Shown here: positions 1 through 8,672 of the stretch, one piece after another | How the letters are laid out: each line of letters opens with the position of its first letter | How positions within the stretch are numbered: the stretch's first letter is position 1 | Origin: Lachnospiraceae bacterium MD335 | Lineage (GTDB): Bacteria; Bacillota; Clostridia; Lachnospirales; Lachnospiraceae | DNA length: 64,000 bases | Direction: 5' to 3' | Assembly: GCA_000403335.2 (NCBI GenBank) | Contig: KE159628.1 | Location: 1,066,850-1,130,849, forward strand | The notes under the pieces: model-generated | Told to the model about the DNA's origin: nothing | Databases searched by the model: none | What the model saw: only the letters and a program-made list of their open reading frames with translations | Program-made: the position numbers and the translations under genes

Positions 1-1
1 T

Positions 2-316
2 TCTGATACAACGGCGTTGACAGACGAAGAGATACAGGCGGCAATTGATGCACATCCAAACAAATGGAAAAGAGCAAAGCTTTTGCTGCTTGAAAGTCTG
101 TGCCGCCGTTTTGCTTATGAGGTTGACACGAAGACGGGTCCGCTGTCATTGAATATGCAGGAACGGGCTAAAATGTGGCGTACGGATTACGATAAACTGA
201 AAAAGGAAGTGTCTGCAGAGTCGTGCAGAGTTCCGAGGTTTGGAGATGGAGCGCCGCAAAAGCCGCCGTATTTTTATGCGGGAATGCAGCGTAATGAAAG
301 GGCGGGACAGGAATGA
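2..316 (+). CDS. Phage head-tail region protein (5' partial)
   Basis: The reading frame is open to the window edge; the first codons read SDTTALTDEEIQ, so the true start lies upstream. About 105 residues are visible, soluble, rich in charged helices, with no motif I can name. It overlaps the next gene by 4 nt and opens a four-gene plus-strand run of the kind found between capsid and tail genes in Clostridia prophages. Its role as a head-tail connector-region protein is inferred from position, not from a recognised domain. Confidence 0.6.
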   Translation, partial: SDTTALTDEEIQAAIDAHPNKWKRAKLLLLESLCRRFAYEVDTKTGPLSLNMQERAKMWRTDYDKLKKEVSAESCRVPRFGDGAPQKPPYFYAGMQRNERAGQE

Positions 317-669
317 TAAACGCAAGGATGATGTATGTGAGACCGGGAAATATGTTTAGGGAGTTTATCATTGAATGTAATAATCAGACTGTAACAAGTA
401 CGGGAAGGGTGGCAAACAGACATACCGGAGATGGTACGGTAACATTGAAAGGCTGCCTTGCGGAGGCATCCGATGTTGACAGAACGAATCACAGCCAAAA
501 GGATCATATTGTTACCCACACGATTGTACAGGCAGGAAAACCAAAAGCCAAAAGGACTGACCGGCTTGTGTTGCAGGAACGCGTATTCTACATTGTTGAT
601 ATTGATGATGCTGGTTCCCTTGGTATATCAACGGTATATTATGCGGAGGAAAGGCGGGATGTTAAATGA
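313..669 (+). CDS. Putative phage head-closure or minor tail protein
   Basis: This 118-residue protein begins at an ATG that overlaps the previous stop (ATGA-type overlap), and its own end overlaps the next gene by 4 nt, so the three are translationally coupled. The predicted protein is mostly beta-rich, with phrases such as VTSTGRVANRHTGDGTVTL and ERVFYIVDIDDAG, consistent with a small head-completion barrel. The family is not recognised from sequence alone. The assignment rests on its position just before an HK97 gp10-like gene, the usual place of the head-tail joining protein. Confidence 0.55.
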   Translation: MINARMMYVRPGNMFREFIIECNNQTVTSTGRVANRHTGDGTVTLKGCLAEASDVDRTNHSQKDHIVTHTIVQAGKPKAKRTDRLVLQERVFYIVDIDDAGSLGISTVYYAEERRDVK

Positions 670-1160
670 AGTTGTGGGCAGAGGGCGAAGAGGGCAGTAT
701 TGGCACTGCTATTCAGATGAAAGTATCGGAAGTGAAAGCTAACGTCAACCGTCAAGTTAAATCAAGAGCTGTTAGGGCAGTAAATGTTATGAGGACTGCC
801 GAAAAACAAGTATTAAAAGGACAACGCAGCGGTCGGAAGTATAGAAAACCTTATACTGGAAGTAAAACAAAAGAGGAAAGAAAGAAGTCGGGGTATAAGC
901 CGCGTATGTATACGGCATCAGCGCCGGGAGAAGCTCCAGCAAGACGTACAGGAACTCTGCGCCTGCATTGGAACGGCGATATGGAAACAAGAGATACTTC
1001 CAGCGGTATGGAAGTTATAGCCGTATTGGAAAGCGGCGAGAAATATGCGGCAATGTTGGAAAATGGAACGTCCAACATTGCACCAAGACCGTTCGTGGAA
1101 AAAATAAAGAAGAACGCTGAGCCGGAAATCCGCAAGATTTACGGTGAACCGTATACGTAG
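666..1160 (+). CDS. HK97 gp10-like tail completion protein
   Basis: This 164-residue protein resembles HK97-gp10-like phage proteins, which help join the tail to the head. The N-terminal half is basic and helical (KANVNRQVKSRAVRAVNVM), followed by PGEAPARRTGTL and a C-terminal stretch with YAAMLENGTSNIAPRPFVEK. The combination of a small G-x-APAR-TG-L motif with a late YA-LE-GT--I-PRPF motif is characteristic of the family. It is the third gene of the prophage run and is intact, with an 11-nt gap to the next gene. Confidence 0.75.
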   Translation: MKLWAEGEEGSIGTAIQMKVSEVKANVNRQVKSRAVRAVNVMRTAEKQVLKGQRSGRKYRKPYTGSKTKEERKKSGYKPRMYTASAPGEAPARRTGTLRLHWNGDMETRDTSSGMEVIAVLESGEKYAAMLENGTSNIAPRPFVEKIKKNAEPEIRKIYGEPYT

Positions 1161-1171
1161 GAGGTATCAGT

Positions 1172-1425
1172 ATGGCATTAATAACAGAAAAACCCGCAAC
1201 ATTTTTTGATACGGAGCAGATTAAGCGCGGACATTTGCTTTGGGGAAAACACCGTACATGGAATGAAGGCAGGTCAGGTTTTGTTACAGCAGTTACTAAA
1301 GACTGTCTGACGGTGCAGTACTATCCCGGAATCGGCAATGTGACCAACCATTTTATGATACCCATATCCGAAGCAGCTGACGGACAGTGGGAAATCCGTT
1401 GGTCTTATGATATGTCGCAAGGCTC
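1172..1425 (+). pseudogene. Phage DUF5026-like gene, 3' end lost at junction with ICE
   Basis: The gene starts with ATG after a good GGAGG site and encodes MALITEKPATFFDTEQIKRG, typical of small DUF5026-type prophage proteins that sit upstream of the tail sheath gene. The phage-like protein runs to about residue 80 (WEIRWSYDM). After that the open frame reads through the antisense of a conjugation gene (SQGSLNRRLMLPP...), so the real C-terminus is missing. The join lies near 1405-1430 and cannot be fixed to the base. Everything that normally follows in such a phage (sheath, tube, tape measure, most baseplate genes) is absent here. Confidence 0.6.
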
Positions 1426-1850
1426 GTTGAACCGGAGATTGATGCTGCCGCCTGTGTCACCACATGGCTTCCCACGTCAAACACCGCCATGACTATATCA
1501 AAGGTCTTGGAAAGCAGCATGACAGCGATACAAGCCTTAAATAAAAAACGGAAGAACAGGCTTGTATCAAAGTCATGCATATTGTTTTTGTCGATTACCA
1601 TTGTTATCAGCTCATAGATCAGCACAAAACTGATTATCATGCCTGCTATGGGCACTACCACGTTCTCCGAAAGCGTCCGTATCATGCTGAATATGCCGGA
1701 GTTCCATGTGCTGGGTGTCTTGCTGACCTCCCCCGCAATCGTCCCGACCTTATCATTGACATCGGAGAACATGGTATCAAGGTTGCTAAGCACCCACCCC
1801 TGCAGCATCTCCTTTATGAAATCAGTGATTTTGTCTATGATGCCGCCCAT
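1410..1850 (-). pseudogene. TrbL/VirB6-like conjugation membrane protein, truncated
   Basis: The N-terminal part (MGGIIDKITDFIKEMLQGWV, then two or three strongly hydrophobic segments around residues 50-110) matches the TrbL/VirB6-like protein of Tn1549-type ICEs (CD1112 family), an inner-membrane channel component of the type IV secretion system. The family is usually near 290 residues. Here about 145 are ICE-derived, and the frame then runs into phage DNA (TYHKTNGFPTVRQ...). Its start codon lies 5 nt beyond the maff2 stop codon, the normal ICE order. Without its C-terminal membrane segments the channel should not work. Confidence 0.7.
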
Positions 1851-1855
1851 TTATC

Positions 1856-1951
1856 TTATGAGAACAGGCTGGAAAGCTGTGGGATCACCGTCTGCGCCAC
1901 AATGATAATGCCCCCTCCACTCATAAGCTGCTTCATGCCCTGCGATTTTGC
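1856..1951 (-). pseudogene. Maff2 family protein, C-terminal fragment
   Basis: On the minus strand the codons read K-SQGMKQLMSGGGIIIVAQTV and end with SSLFS and a stop. This is the C-terminal half of the small Maff2 membrane protein of Tn1549-type ICEs. The N-terminal half is at 12296-12420. The gene is interrupted at the alanine-lysine boundary by IME1, and joining 12300 to 1947 restores GCA AAA TCG CAG (A-K-S-Q) with no base gained or lost. Confidence 0.8.
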
Positions 1952-2000
1952 TCATGTGAGATAAAGAAGTAAAAGAAGTGTAAAAAATTTTGCCGTTCCC

Positions 2001-2025
2001 TGTCCGGCTGACTGCCGGACGGGTC
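2001..2025 (-). terminator. Terminator after IME1 serine recombinase
   Basis: An inverted repeat GTCCGGC-TGACT-GCCGGAC extended by flanking G-C pairs lies 6-30 nt past the recombinase stop on the minus strand. A T-rich run follows about 15 nt later on that strand. It fits a rho-independent terminator, although the T tract is not immediately adjacent. Confidence 0.5.
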
Positions 2026-2030
2026 GGGCT

Positions 2031-3653
2031 TTAGTCGGGCAATTCTACCTTGCCGACAAAAGAGTAATAGATTTCGATTTCCTGTCTGCGGAGCTTCCCC
2101 CGGCGTTTCCCGTCAAGGGCTTCCGATTCGTGGATAACGATTTTCTCCACAAACTCCCGCAACAGGGTAGGGGTAAGTTCCTCAAAGCTGGTGTACTTGC
2201 GTACCACTTTCATAAACTTTTCAGCGTTTGCCGTGGCTTCCAGCGTCTTAGAAAGCTCGCTCTGCAAGGCGGCGGCTTTTTCTTTCAGTTCCTTTTGCTC
2301 GGCTTCGTAGTCTGCCGACAATTCCGTGAAACGCTCGTCCGATATGCGCCCGGTCACGCTGTCCTCATACAGCCGTTTGAAGATAGCGGAGAGTTCCGCA
2401 ATCCGTTTTTCTGCCGCTTCCAGCTCTTTCTTCTTGGCGGCGTTCCGGCGTTTGCTCCCGTCCTCGGTCTGCTCGGTCAACAGCTTCATAAACCGGGCTT
2501 CATGCTTGGCGGCGTAGCTGGTGACTTTCCGTAGGTTCTCGGTCACTCCCTCGGTCAAAAGGTCGGTGCGGATAAAGTGTGCCGTACAGTCTGCCGTGCG
2601 CTTCTTGTAGCTGCCGCATATGTAACAGTCCTGTTTCCGCTTGTCCGTCTGATACCTCTGCTGGTACATGACGCTTCCGCAATCCGCACAAAACAGTATG
2701 CCAGAAAACAAGCCCACTTCATCATAGCGGTTAGGGCGTTTGCGCTGCTTGCGTAGCTCCTGCACACGCTCCCATGTGTCCTTGTCGATTATCTGCTCGT
2801 GGTGGTTCTCGAAGATTGCCTGTTTGTCCTCGCTGTTGTAGATAATCTTGCTGCACTTGTAGGATTGTGTGGTGGTCTTGAAGTTCACAAGGCAGCCCGT
2901 GTATTCCCGGTTTTCAAGGATATGTACCACGGTGTTCGCCGCCCACTTGCACTCGTAGCCGGGGTGGTAGCGGCGTGTGCTTCCCGTCCGGCAGTATTCC
3001 AGCGTTCCCGGCGTGGGGATTTCCTGCTCGGTAAGCATACGGGCTATCTTGGTCGGTCCGTTCCCCGCAAGGCAAAGGCTGTATATCTGCTTCACCACGG
3101 GGGCGGCTTCCTCGTCAATGATAAAATTTTCGTCCTCGTCCATGAGGTAGCCATACACGGGCTTGCTTGTGACAGGCTTCCCACTCATGCCTTTTGAGCG
3201 TTTCACGGCTCTGATTTTCTTGCTCGTATCCCTCACCAGCCATTCGTTAAAAATATTTCGCAAAGGCGCAAAGTCATTCTCGCCCTGTGCGCTGTCAACG
3301 CCGTCATTGATGGCAATGAAGCGGACGTCTTTCTGTGGGAAAATCATTTCCGTGTACATTCCCACTTGCAGATAATTTCGCCCTAACCGTGACATATCCT
3401 TTACGATAACCGTTCCCACAAGCCCCGCTTCAATGTCGGCAAGCATGGACTGGAAGCCGGGTCTTTGGAAATTTGCCCCGGAGAATCCGTCGTCCGTGTA
3501 CCATTTGAGGTTGGAAAAGCCGTTCTGTTTTGCGTAGGCTTCAAGGATTCGCTTCTGGTTGCTTATGGAGTTGGATTCGCCTTGGAGCGTGTCCTCGTGC
3601 GACAATCTCGGATATAGGGCGGTAATCAGTTTTTGGGTGGTCTGTCTTGTCAT
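2031..3653 (-). CDS. Large serine recombinase (IME1 integrase)
   Basis: A 540-residue large serine recombinase that integrates and excises IME1. The resolvase domain occupies about residues 10-160, with the nucleophile Ser18 in LYPRLSHED and the conserved DMSRLGRNYL helix. A recombinase domain follows (about 170-290), then a zinc ribbon with CADCG and CYICG (about 320-350), and a coiled coil rich in K/E/A (about 390-470), the standard TndX/TnpX order. I chose the ATG at 3653 (MTRQTT) because GGAGGA lies just upstream; an ATG 12 nt earlier would overlap that site. It sits 80 nt inside the element's left end. Confidence 0.92.
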   Translation of the reverse strand: MTRQTTQKLITALYPRLSHEDTLQGESNSISNQKRILEAYAKQNGFSNLKWYTDDGFSGANFQRPGFQSMLADIEAGLVGTVIVKDMSRLGRNYLQVGMYTEMIFPQKDVRFIAINDGVDSAQGENDFAPLRNIFNEWLVRDTSKKIRAVKRSKGMSGKPVTSKPVYGYLMDEDENFIIDEEAAPVVKQIYSLCLAGNGPTKIARMLTEQEIPTPGTLEYCRTGSTRRYHPGYECKWAANTVVHILENREYTGCLVNFKTTTQSYKCSKIIYNSEDKQAIFENHHEQIIDKDTWERVQELRKQRKRPNRYDEVGLFSGILFCADCGSVMYQQRYQTDKRKQDCYICGSYKKRTADCTAHFIRTDLLTEGVTENLRKVTSYAAKHEARFMKLLTEQTEDGSKRRNAAKKKELEAAEKRIAELSAIFKRLYEDSVTGRISDERFTELSADYEAEQKELKEKAAALQSELSKTLEATANAEKFMKVVRKYTSFEELTPTLLREFVEKIVIHESEALDGKRRGKLRRQEIEIYYSFVGKVELPD

Positions 3654-3872
3654 GGTTTCCTCCATTTCCGACAGCCAGCCCCACTATTCCGTAGGTCTAT
3701 TATACCATAGGGCGGGGCTTGCTGTACAGTCCTTTTTGCTACTTTATATCGAAAAATATCACATTTTTTTATTAAGGTTTATCGCAAAGTGTTTGAGGTG
3801 GAAAATTTCAAATTTCTGTGCTATACTATCTTTGTTTTCAAACAATAGCTTTAGCGATATGAGAGGTGGCAA

Positions 3873-4637
3873 ATGGATAATTGGTTCTCTGTAAGTAAAA
3901 TTGATGATAATACATTTGCAATCAATGAGGATAAGCATTGGGAAGAAACCCACTGTTATCTGTTATGCGGAGTAAAAAACGCATTACTGATTGATACTGG
4001 ATTAGGAGTTGCAAATATCAAAAAAGTGGTGGATAGCTTAACCTTGCTTCCTGTCTTGGTTGTAACAACGCATATACATTGGGATCACATTGGCGGTCAT
4101 AAATATTTTGAAAATATTGCAGTCCACGAAGCGGAAAAGGACTGGTTATCAATCAAATTTCCCATTCCGTTACAAGCAGTAAAACATAATCTTGTATGTA
4201 AGCCCTGTGATTTTCCTTTGGATTTTTCCATTGACAGTTATCAACTGCCTAAAATTTCTCCGCAACAAATTTTACATGACGGTGATTGTTTGGACTTGGG
4301 AGAGCGAAAAATAACAGTTATTCACACTCCCGGTCATTCACCCGGTCATTGCTGTTTCTATGAACCGGAACGGAAATACTTGTATTCCGGCGACTTGATA
4401 TATAGTGGCTGTCTTGACGCTTTTTATCCCACAACAGACCCTCAACTTTTTTGGCAGTCTGTTAAAAAGATTCAGCATTTGGACGTAGAACGTGTTTTGC
4501 CCGCACATCACCAGCTAAGTATTCCTGTAAATATAATAAACAGTATTGAAAAAGCCTTTAGTCAATTAGCAGGAGAAGGCAGATTAGAGCAAGGCAACGG
4601 TATATTTGATTTTGCTGATTTCCAAATCCATATTTAA
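3873..4637 (+). CDS. MBL-fold metallo-hydrolase (IME1 cargo)
   Basis: A 254-residue metallo-beta-lactamase-fold hydrolase. The zinc site is visible: THIHWDHIGGH (His67, His69, Asp71, His72), then a TPGHSPGH histidine near residue 155, a SGD aspartate near 171 and PAHH near 210. All binuclear-site ligands appear present, so it should be active, but the substrate (thioester, lactone, phosphodiester or lactam) cannot be read from the sequence. It has no signal peptide, so it is cytoplasmic. It is the only long plus-strand gene of IME1, is clearly more AT-rich than the mobilization block, and has its own upstream AT-rich region: cargo acquired separately. Confidence 0.85.
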   Translation: MDNWFSVSKIDDNTFAINEDKHWEETHCYLLCGVKNALLIDTGLGVANIKKVVDSLTLLPVLVVTTHIHWDHIGGHKYFENIAVHEAEKDWLSIKFPIPLQAVKHNLVCKPCDFPLDFSIDSYQLPKISPQQILHDGDCLDLGERKITVIHTPGHSPGHCCFYEPERKYLYSGDLIYSGCLDAFYPTTDPQLFWQSVKKIQHLDVERVLPAHHQLSIPVNIINSIEKAFSQLAGEGRLEQGNGIFDFADFQIHI

Positions 4638-4642
4638 TTCTT

Positions 4643-4668
4643 GCGGTCACGCTCCCCGGCATGACCGC
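4643..4668. terminator. Bidirectional terminator between MBL gene and tnpW
   Basis: GCGGTCA at 4643-4649 pairs with TGACCGC at 4662-4668; a TTTT tract follows on the plus strand. It lies between two convergent genes (stop codons at 4637 and 4685), where a shared terminator is expected. Confidence 0.65.
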
Positions 4669-4684
4669 TTTTCCATATCACGGC

Positions 4685-4876
4685 TTAGGCAGTAAAAGGC
4701 GGCTTGTGTCCGGCTGCGCTTTCGGCTTCCAGCACTTTCATCATCTTGTCGGCGGCGGTGGCGGTAGTGCCTTGTTTGAAATAACCGGAAACCACAAGGA
4801 CGGTGTTGCCCCGGCGTACCTCGGTCACGCAATCCGGGCGGCGGGCGGTGGTGCTTTTCTTGGGCGTGTCGGTCAT
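4685..4876 (-). CDS. TnpW-like small transposon protein
   Basis: A 63-residue protein with RRPDCVTEVRRGNTVLVVSG and DKMMKVLEAESAA, the signature of the TnpW family found next to replication genes in Clostridia mobile elements. Its function is unknown. The start is the ATG at 4876 (MTDTPKK), preceded by AAAGGAGA. It overlaps the stop of the upstream DnaC-like gene by 4 nt, so it is the last gene of that operon. Confidence 0.75.
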   Translation of the reverse strand: MTDTPKKSTTARRPDCVTEVRRGNTVLVVSGYFKQGTTATAADKMMKVLEAESAAGHKPPFTA

Positions 4877-5727
4877 AGGCAAATCTCCTTTCCGTTCAGC
4901 AGCTTTTTAAGCTGTTCCATTTTCTCCCTTGCTTTGGCTTTTCTGAAATTCTCCCCGGTAATGCGGACGGGGGTACACATTTCTGTAAGGCGGTCATAAA
5001 TGCGGGCGTGGGCGGTGTCCTCCGGGTTCTGCAATTCCTCCAGCGTCAAGTTTGTTGTGACTATTAACGGCTTTCTGCTGCGGTATCGGCTGTCAATCAC
5101 GTTGTAAACCTGTTCAAGCCCGTATTCCGTGCCACGCTCCATACCGAAATCGTCAAGGATAAGCAAAGGGAAGCTGCAAAGGCGGGCTATGTATTCGTTC
5201 CTGTCCTTGTAGCTGGCGGCAAGGTCGTTGAGTATCAAGGCAAAGTTTGTCATGCACACGGAAACTTCTTTCTCCATGAGGGCGTTGGCGATACACCCGG
5301 CGAAATAGCTTTTGCCTGTGCCTACCATGCCCCATAACAGATAGCCGATATTCCCGGCTTTCATTTCCTCCCAACACTCCACATAGGCATGGGCTTTGTG
5401 CATTTGGGGGCATTTGCCGTTGTCGTTTTCAAACGTCCATTCCCGCATAGCCGGGTCGGTGAAGCCTATTCTTTTCAGCCGTTCCACTTCCTCCCGGTGC
5501 TTGTATTCCCGGTGGCTGGCTTCCAACGTTTCCCGGCGTTTTCTCTGGCAGTCACATTCTTTGGGGTGTCGGTCACGTCCGAAAAATGTTTTGCCCTCCG
5601 GGAAGTAGGCTTCTTTGGGCTGGCGGCAGCTCCCGCAATATAAAAGCCCGTCCTCCCCGGTGTAGTCCTCCGGCTCTGCTTCCTGTGCCGTGGCAAGCCG
5701 GAAAATGGCGTTATCGTAATCACTCAT
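4873..5727 (-). CDS. DnaC-like ATPase (helicase loader), IME1
   Basis: A 284-residue AAA+ ATPase of the DnaC/IstB type. An N-terminal zinc-like cluster (YCGSC at about 30-34, CDC at 58-60) is followed by Walker A GMVGTGKS (133-140), Walker B LLILDDFGME and an arginine-rich sensor region (DSRYRSRKPLIVTTN). It probably loads a host replicative helicase onto the element during its extrachromosomal phase. The ATG at 5727 (MSDYDNAIF) is preceded by AAGGAGGAAG. It lies directly downstream of the RepA-like gene, as in many Tn1549-related elements. Confidence 0.85.
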   Translation of the reverse strand: MSDYDNAIFRLATAQEAEPEDYTGEDGLLYCGSCRQPKEAYFPEGKTFFGRDRHPKECDCQRKRRETLEASHREYKHREEVERLKRIGFTDPAMREWTFENDNGKCPQMHKAHAYVECWEEMKAGNIGYLLWGMVGTGKSYFAGCIANALMEKEVSVCMTNFALILNDLAASYKDRNEYIARLCSFPLLILDDFGMERGTEYGLEQVYNVIDSRYRSRKPLIVTTNLTLEELQNPEDTAHARIYDRLTEMCTPVRITGENFRKAKAREKMEQLKKLLNGKEICL

Positions 5728-5789
5728 AAAATCTTCCTCCTTGTTCATGGTTTTTTACGCCCTGTTTACGGGGCGTTGTGTCTATGCGG

Positions 5790-6689
5790 TCAAAGGCTCT
5801 CGCCCTCCTTGTAGGAATAATCGGGGATTCCTTTCTTTCCTGTGGCTTTCCTGTCACGTCTTGCCCACATACGGACAGCGGCGGCATGGTTGGCGTACAC
5901 TTTCCCGTAGGCGGCTATGAACTCGCTCAATTCCTCAATGAACCGTTCCAGCCTGTCTGGGTATTCCCCTTTCAGCTCCGCATACTCGGATTCGGAGAGG
6001 AAAAGGTTTTTATATCTGCCAAAGGGTGCGGGCTGCTCCCCACTCACTCCTTTTCGTTGGTTCTCTTTTAGTTGGTTTATAGTAAGTTGGTTAGGGGTCG
6101 GTTTTCCGTCCAACGCAAAGGTCGGTTTTCCGTCCTTATGAGGGTCGCTTTTCCGGCTATCAGAGGGTCGGTTTTCCGGCTGTATGGCGGTCATATGGTC
6201 GGAAAACTGTACCACTGGCATTTGCGGTATTTTCACATAAAGGCGGTTGGGTGCGGAGAAGCCCCGGCGTTCCCTCACCAGAAGCCCGGCAGCGTCCAGC
6301 TCGTTCAGTGCGCTTTTTATGGCGGTGCTGCCTTTATCCAGCGTTTCCGTTATCTCCGAAACGGGATAGACAATATACGTCCTGCCCTCGCTGTCCTGCC
6401 AGCCGTTCTTCTGTGAGAGGGTGGAACGGTCAAGAAGCAGCCCATAGAGCAGCCTTGCGGTATGCGACAAGTCCATTTTCAGCAGAAAATAGGGATAGGG
6501 CAGAAAACGGGGCAATATGGTGTCGGCTGTGATGTAATCGGTTATGGTTCTCACCTCCTGTCTGTGGCTTCCTGTTACGCAGTTAAAACGCTGTTTTCGG
6601 GGGTAAAGGATAAATGTATCGGCTACCCTTTGAGGGCGGTCAAAAAAGCCTTGATTTACGGGGGTCTGGAATATCCTAAAGCGTGACAT
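5790..6689 (-). CDS. RepA-like replication initiator with winged helix, IME1
   Basis: A 299-residue initiator-type protein. The section from FLPYPYFLLKMDLSHTARLL to NRLYVKIPQM (about residues 60-155) is the RepA_N-like winged helix found in many Firmicutes elements. A low-complexity linker follows (QPENRPSDSRKSDPHKDG), then a C-terminal domain ending in YKEGESL, as in the IME2 counterpart (FKEGDSL). The ATG at 6689 has AGAGGGATAA upstream and overlaps the CysVLP gene by 34 nt. The first 45 residues are atypical, so a later start near the RTITDY codons is possible. Confidence 0.75.
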   Translation of the reverse strand: MSRFRIFQTPVNQGFFDRPQRVADTFILYPRKQRFNCVTGSHRQEVRTITDYITADTILPRFLPYPYFLLKMDLSHTARLLYGLLLDRSTLSQKNGWQDSEGRTYIVYPVSEITETLDKGSTAIKSALNELDAAGLLVRERRGFSAPNRLYVKIPQMPVVQFSDHMTAIQPENRPSDSRKSDPHKDGKPTFALDGKPTPNQLTINQLKENQRKGVSGEQPAPFGRYKNLFLSESEYAELKGEYPDRLERFIEELSEFIAAYGKVYANHAAAVRMWARRDRKATGKKGIPDYSYKEGESL

Positions 6690-7042
6690 TTATCCCTCTG
6701 TTTCCGCTTGCGCTGTGCGGCTCGGATTCTTTTCATGCGTCCGGCGCACTCCGGGCAGTATTTCCCCCGGTTTGACTTGGGGAGAAAATACCCGCCGCAC
6801 TCGGTACAGCGTTTCCTGTCTGCCCGGTGGAGTAGGGCGGCTTCCAGTTTCCCGTCCAGCGGCAGAACGGCGGTAATGAACCAGCGGCATAAAAGGGAAT
6901 AGCTGATACTCTGGACGCATACGCAAGGCTCGCCGTTATCCAGCACAATACAGTTGCCGTTATCATAGTTACAGCACTCATGCACAAGGCGGCGGGCGGC
7001 TCTGTACTGTGGGTAGTCCATGCAGGGGCGTTTACCGTTCAT
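6656..7042 (-). CDS. Cysteine-rich VLP-type protein, IME1
   Basis: A 128-residue protein with a conserved CysVLP-like core: RAARRLVHECCNYDNGNCIV, CVCVQ, then a C-terminal zinc-ribbon-like CTECG...CPECAGR followed by a basic tail (RIRAAQRKRKQRDKC). It probably binds DNA or zinc; no experimental role is known to me. The start at 7042 (MNGKRPCMD) follows an A/G-rich site. It overlaps the relaxase stop and the repA start, so the block is one operon. Confidence 0.75.
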   Translation of the reverse strand: MNGKRPCMDYPQYRAARRLVHECCNYDNGNCIVLDNGEPCVCVQSISYSLLCRWFITAVLPLDGKLEAALLHRADRKRCTECGGYFLPKSNRGKYCPECAGRMKRIRAAQRKRKQRDKCHALGYSRPP

Positions 7043-8672
7043 TTTCCCGCCCCTTTCCCCGTTCCGGCTCACGGCGCAAGATTTTGTCAAGATTACTTTT
7101 CACGGTCTGCAATTCCCGGACGTTCTCTTTCTTCTCCCGGTACTCGTTGTAAAGGGCGTTTTTCGCTTTGGTAAGCTGCTCAATCTCCGCTTGTAAGGTC
7201 TTGGAAGATGGCAGTTTGGTAATGCCCTGTGCCTTGAAATACCGGGCGGCAGATTCGGCTATGATAAAATCGCTTTCGTGCTGCTCCCGGTAAGCTCTCC
7301 GGGCTTTCTCGGTTTTCTGCGCCCGCAGTCCGTCACGGGCTGGCTTGGTCTTGATATACGCCAATAGCTGTTTCTGCAAGTCCTTTTTCTCCCGCAAGGT
7401 GCTTTCCACGGCTTTCAGTTTCCCGGTAGTTTCATGCAATCCGGCACTGGCGGCGGCAAGGGCGGCTTCCAGTTCTTCCGGGGAAGAAAAGCCGGATTCC
7501 TCGTAAACGCTCACGGTAGCCGCCATTTGCTTTAGATTGTGAACAGCCGCCCAGCGGTCATATCCTATACCCTTGCCCTCGGCTCGTTTCGCTTCCCGGT
7601 CTACCATGCGTTGTACTCCGTCATTTTTCGGGGCGTTTATGGCGGCTTTGTTACGCTGTAAGCGGTCTTTTATGCTCCGGGGGTATTCCTGTTTGGGTGT
7701 GGGCGTTTCGGCGGCTCTGGCGGCGTTCTGTGCGTTTATGGTGAGTGTTTCCAGTATGGCGGCTCGGTCAAAATCATCACCTAATTTCCGGGCGGTGATG
7801 GGCTTCGTCCTGTCCGGCGTGAGATACGATAATCTCCCCCGGCTCTCCTTGACGGTCACGCCCTGTTGTAGCAGCTTCCCGGAAAAATCTTCAAAGGTAA
7901 CGGCAGAGGACAGGGCGGCTCGGATTGTGCGCCGTAGCTTCTCCTTGTCGGTTTCAAACTTGGTCTGTTTGGGTGGCTCTCCTGTGGCGGCTTGGGAAGC
8001 GTTCTCTTTATCCAGTGCGGCTTGTCCTTTCCGCTTCGCCCAATACTCACGCTCGGTAACACGGTTCTTGCTCCCGTTCAGCAAGTCAATCTGATAGAGG
8101 TTTTCCCGGTGGCACATCTCCATGACTTCCGCTTTGAAGTATTCCATAGCTGCGTCTGTACAGCGGTGCTTGCAACCCTCCCTTGTGTCGGCTGGTCTTT
8201 CCATGTAGGGAAGCAGCGGCACTTCCGCAATCCGTAAAGAATTGATTACGATATGCACATGAATGTTGCCGCTGTGGTTATGCCCGTCCGGGTGGGTGCA
8301 TACAAGGGCTTGGTGTCCGGGGAAATGCTCTCTACAAAACTGCTCGCCCAACGCTTGCGCCCGGTCTACGGTCAAGCCGTTGTCGGGTGCGTCACGGGGG
8401 TCAAAGCTGATGATATAGTGGTGGCTCTTTACGTCCTCCCGCTTCTGGTTCTTGCCGTATTTGAGATTGGAGCGCATACAGGCGATTGCAAAATCTTCAT
8501 CACCGCAATTCAAAGAGGAAATGCGGTAATCGTCACGGGGAATAAGCCGCCCATTTTCATCAAGGGTGGGCTTCATGGTAAACTCGTCATGCTCAAAAGT
8601 TAGGTATTGTTCAGCCGCCCCGTAATCGGCATTTTTAGAGCTGATATGTTTGAATGTTGCCAACGGCTTCAC
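7032..8672 (-). CDS. MOB-P type relaxase, IME1
   Basis: A 546-residue relaxase that would nick the element's oriT and pilot the strand into the recipient. The three-histidine motif is clear: HPDGHNHSGNIHVHIVINS (His131, His133, His138, His140). N-terminal motif residues KHISSKNADYGAAEQYL match the Tn1549-type relaxase group, with Tyr17 a candidate nucleophile. The C-terminal third is a long charged coiled coil. Translation starts at GTG 8672, inside the mobC gene (38-nt overlap). It appears complete, unlike the relaxase pieces at 25.2 and 60.5 kb. Confidence 0.9.
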   Translation of the reverse strand: MKPLATFKHISSKNADYGAAEQYLTFEHDEFTMKPTLDENGRLIPRDDYRISSLNCGDEDFAIACMRSNLKYGKNQKREDVKSHHYIISFDPRDAPDNGLTVDRAQALGEQFCREHFPGHQALVCTHPDGHNHSGNIHVHIVINSLRIAEVPLLPYMERPADTREGCKHRCTDAAMEYFKAEVMEMCHRENLYQIDLLNGSKNRVTEREYWAKRKGQAALDKENASQAATGEPPKQTKFETDKEKLRRTIRAALSSAVTFEDFSGKLLQQGVTVKESRGRLSYLTPDRTKPITARKLGDDFDRAAILETLTINAQNAARAAETPTPKQEYPRSIKDRLQRNKAAINAPKNDGVQRMVDREAKRAEGKGIGYDRWAAVHNLKQMAATVSVYEESGFSSPEELEAALAAASAGLHETTGKLKAVESTLREKKDLQKQLLAYIKTKPARDGLRAQKTEKARRAYREQHESDFIIAESAARYFKAQGITKLPSSKTLQAEIEQLTKAKNALYNEYREKKENVRELQTVKSNLDKILRREPERGKGRENER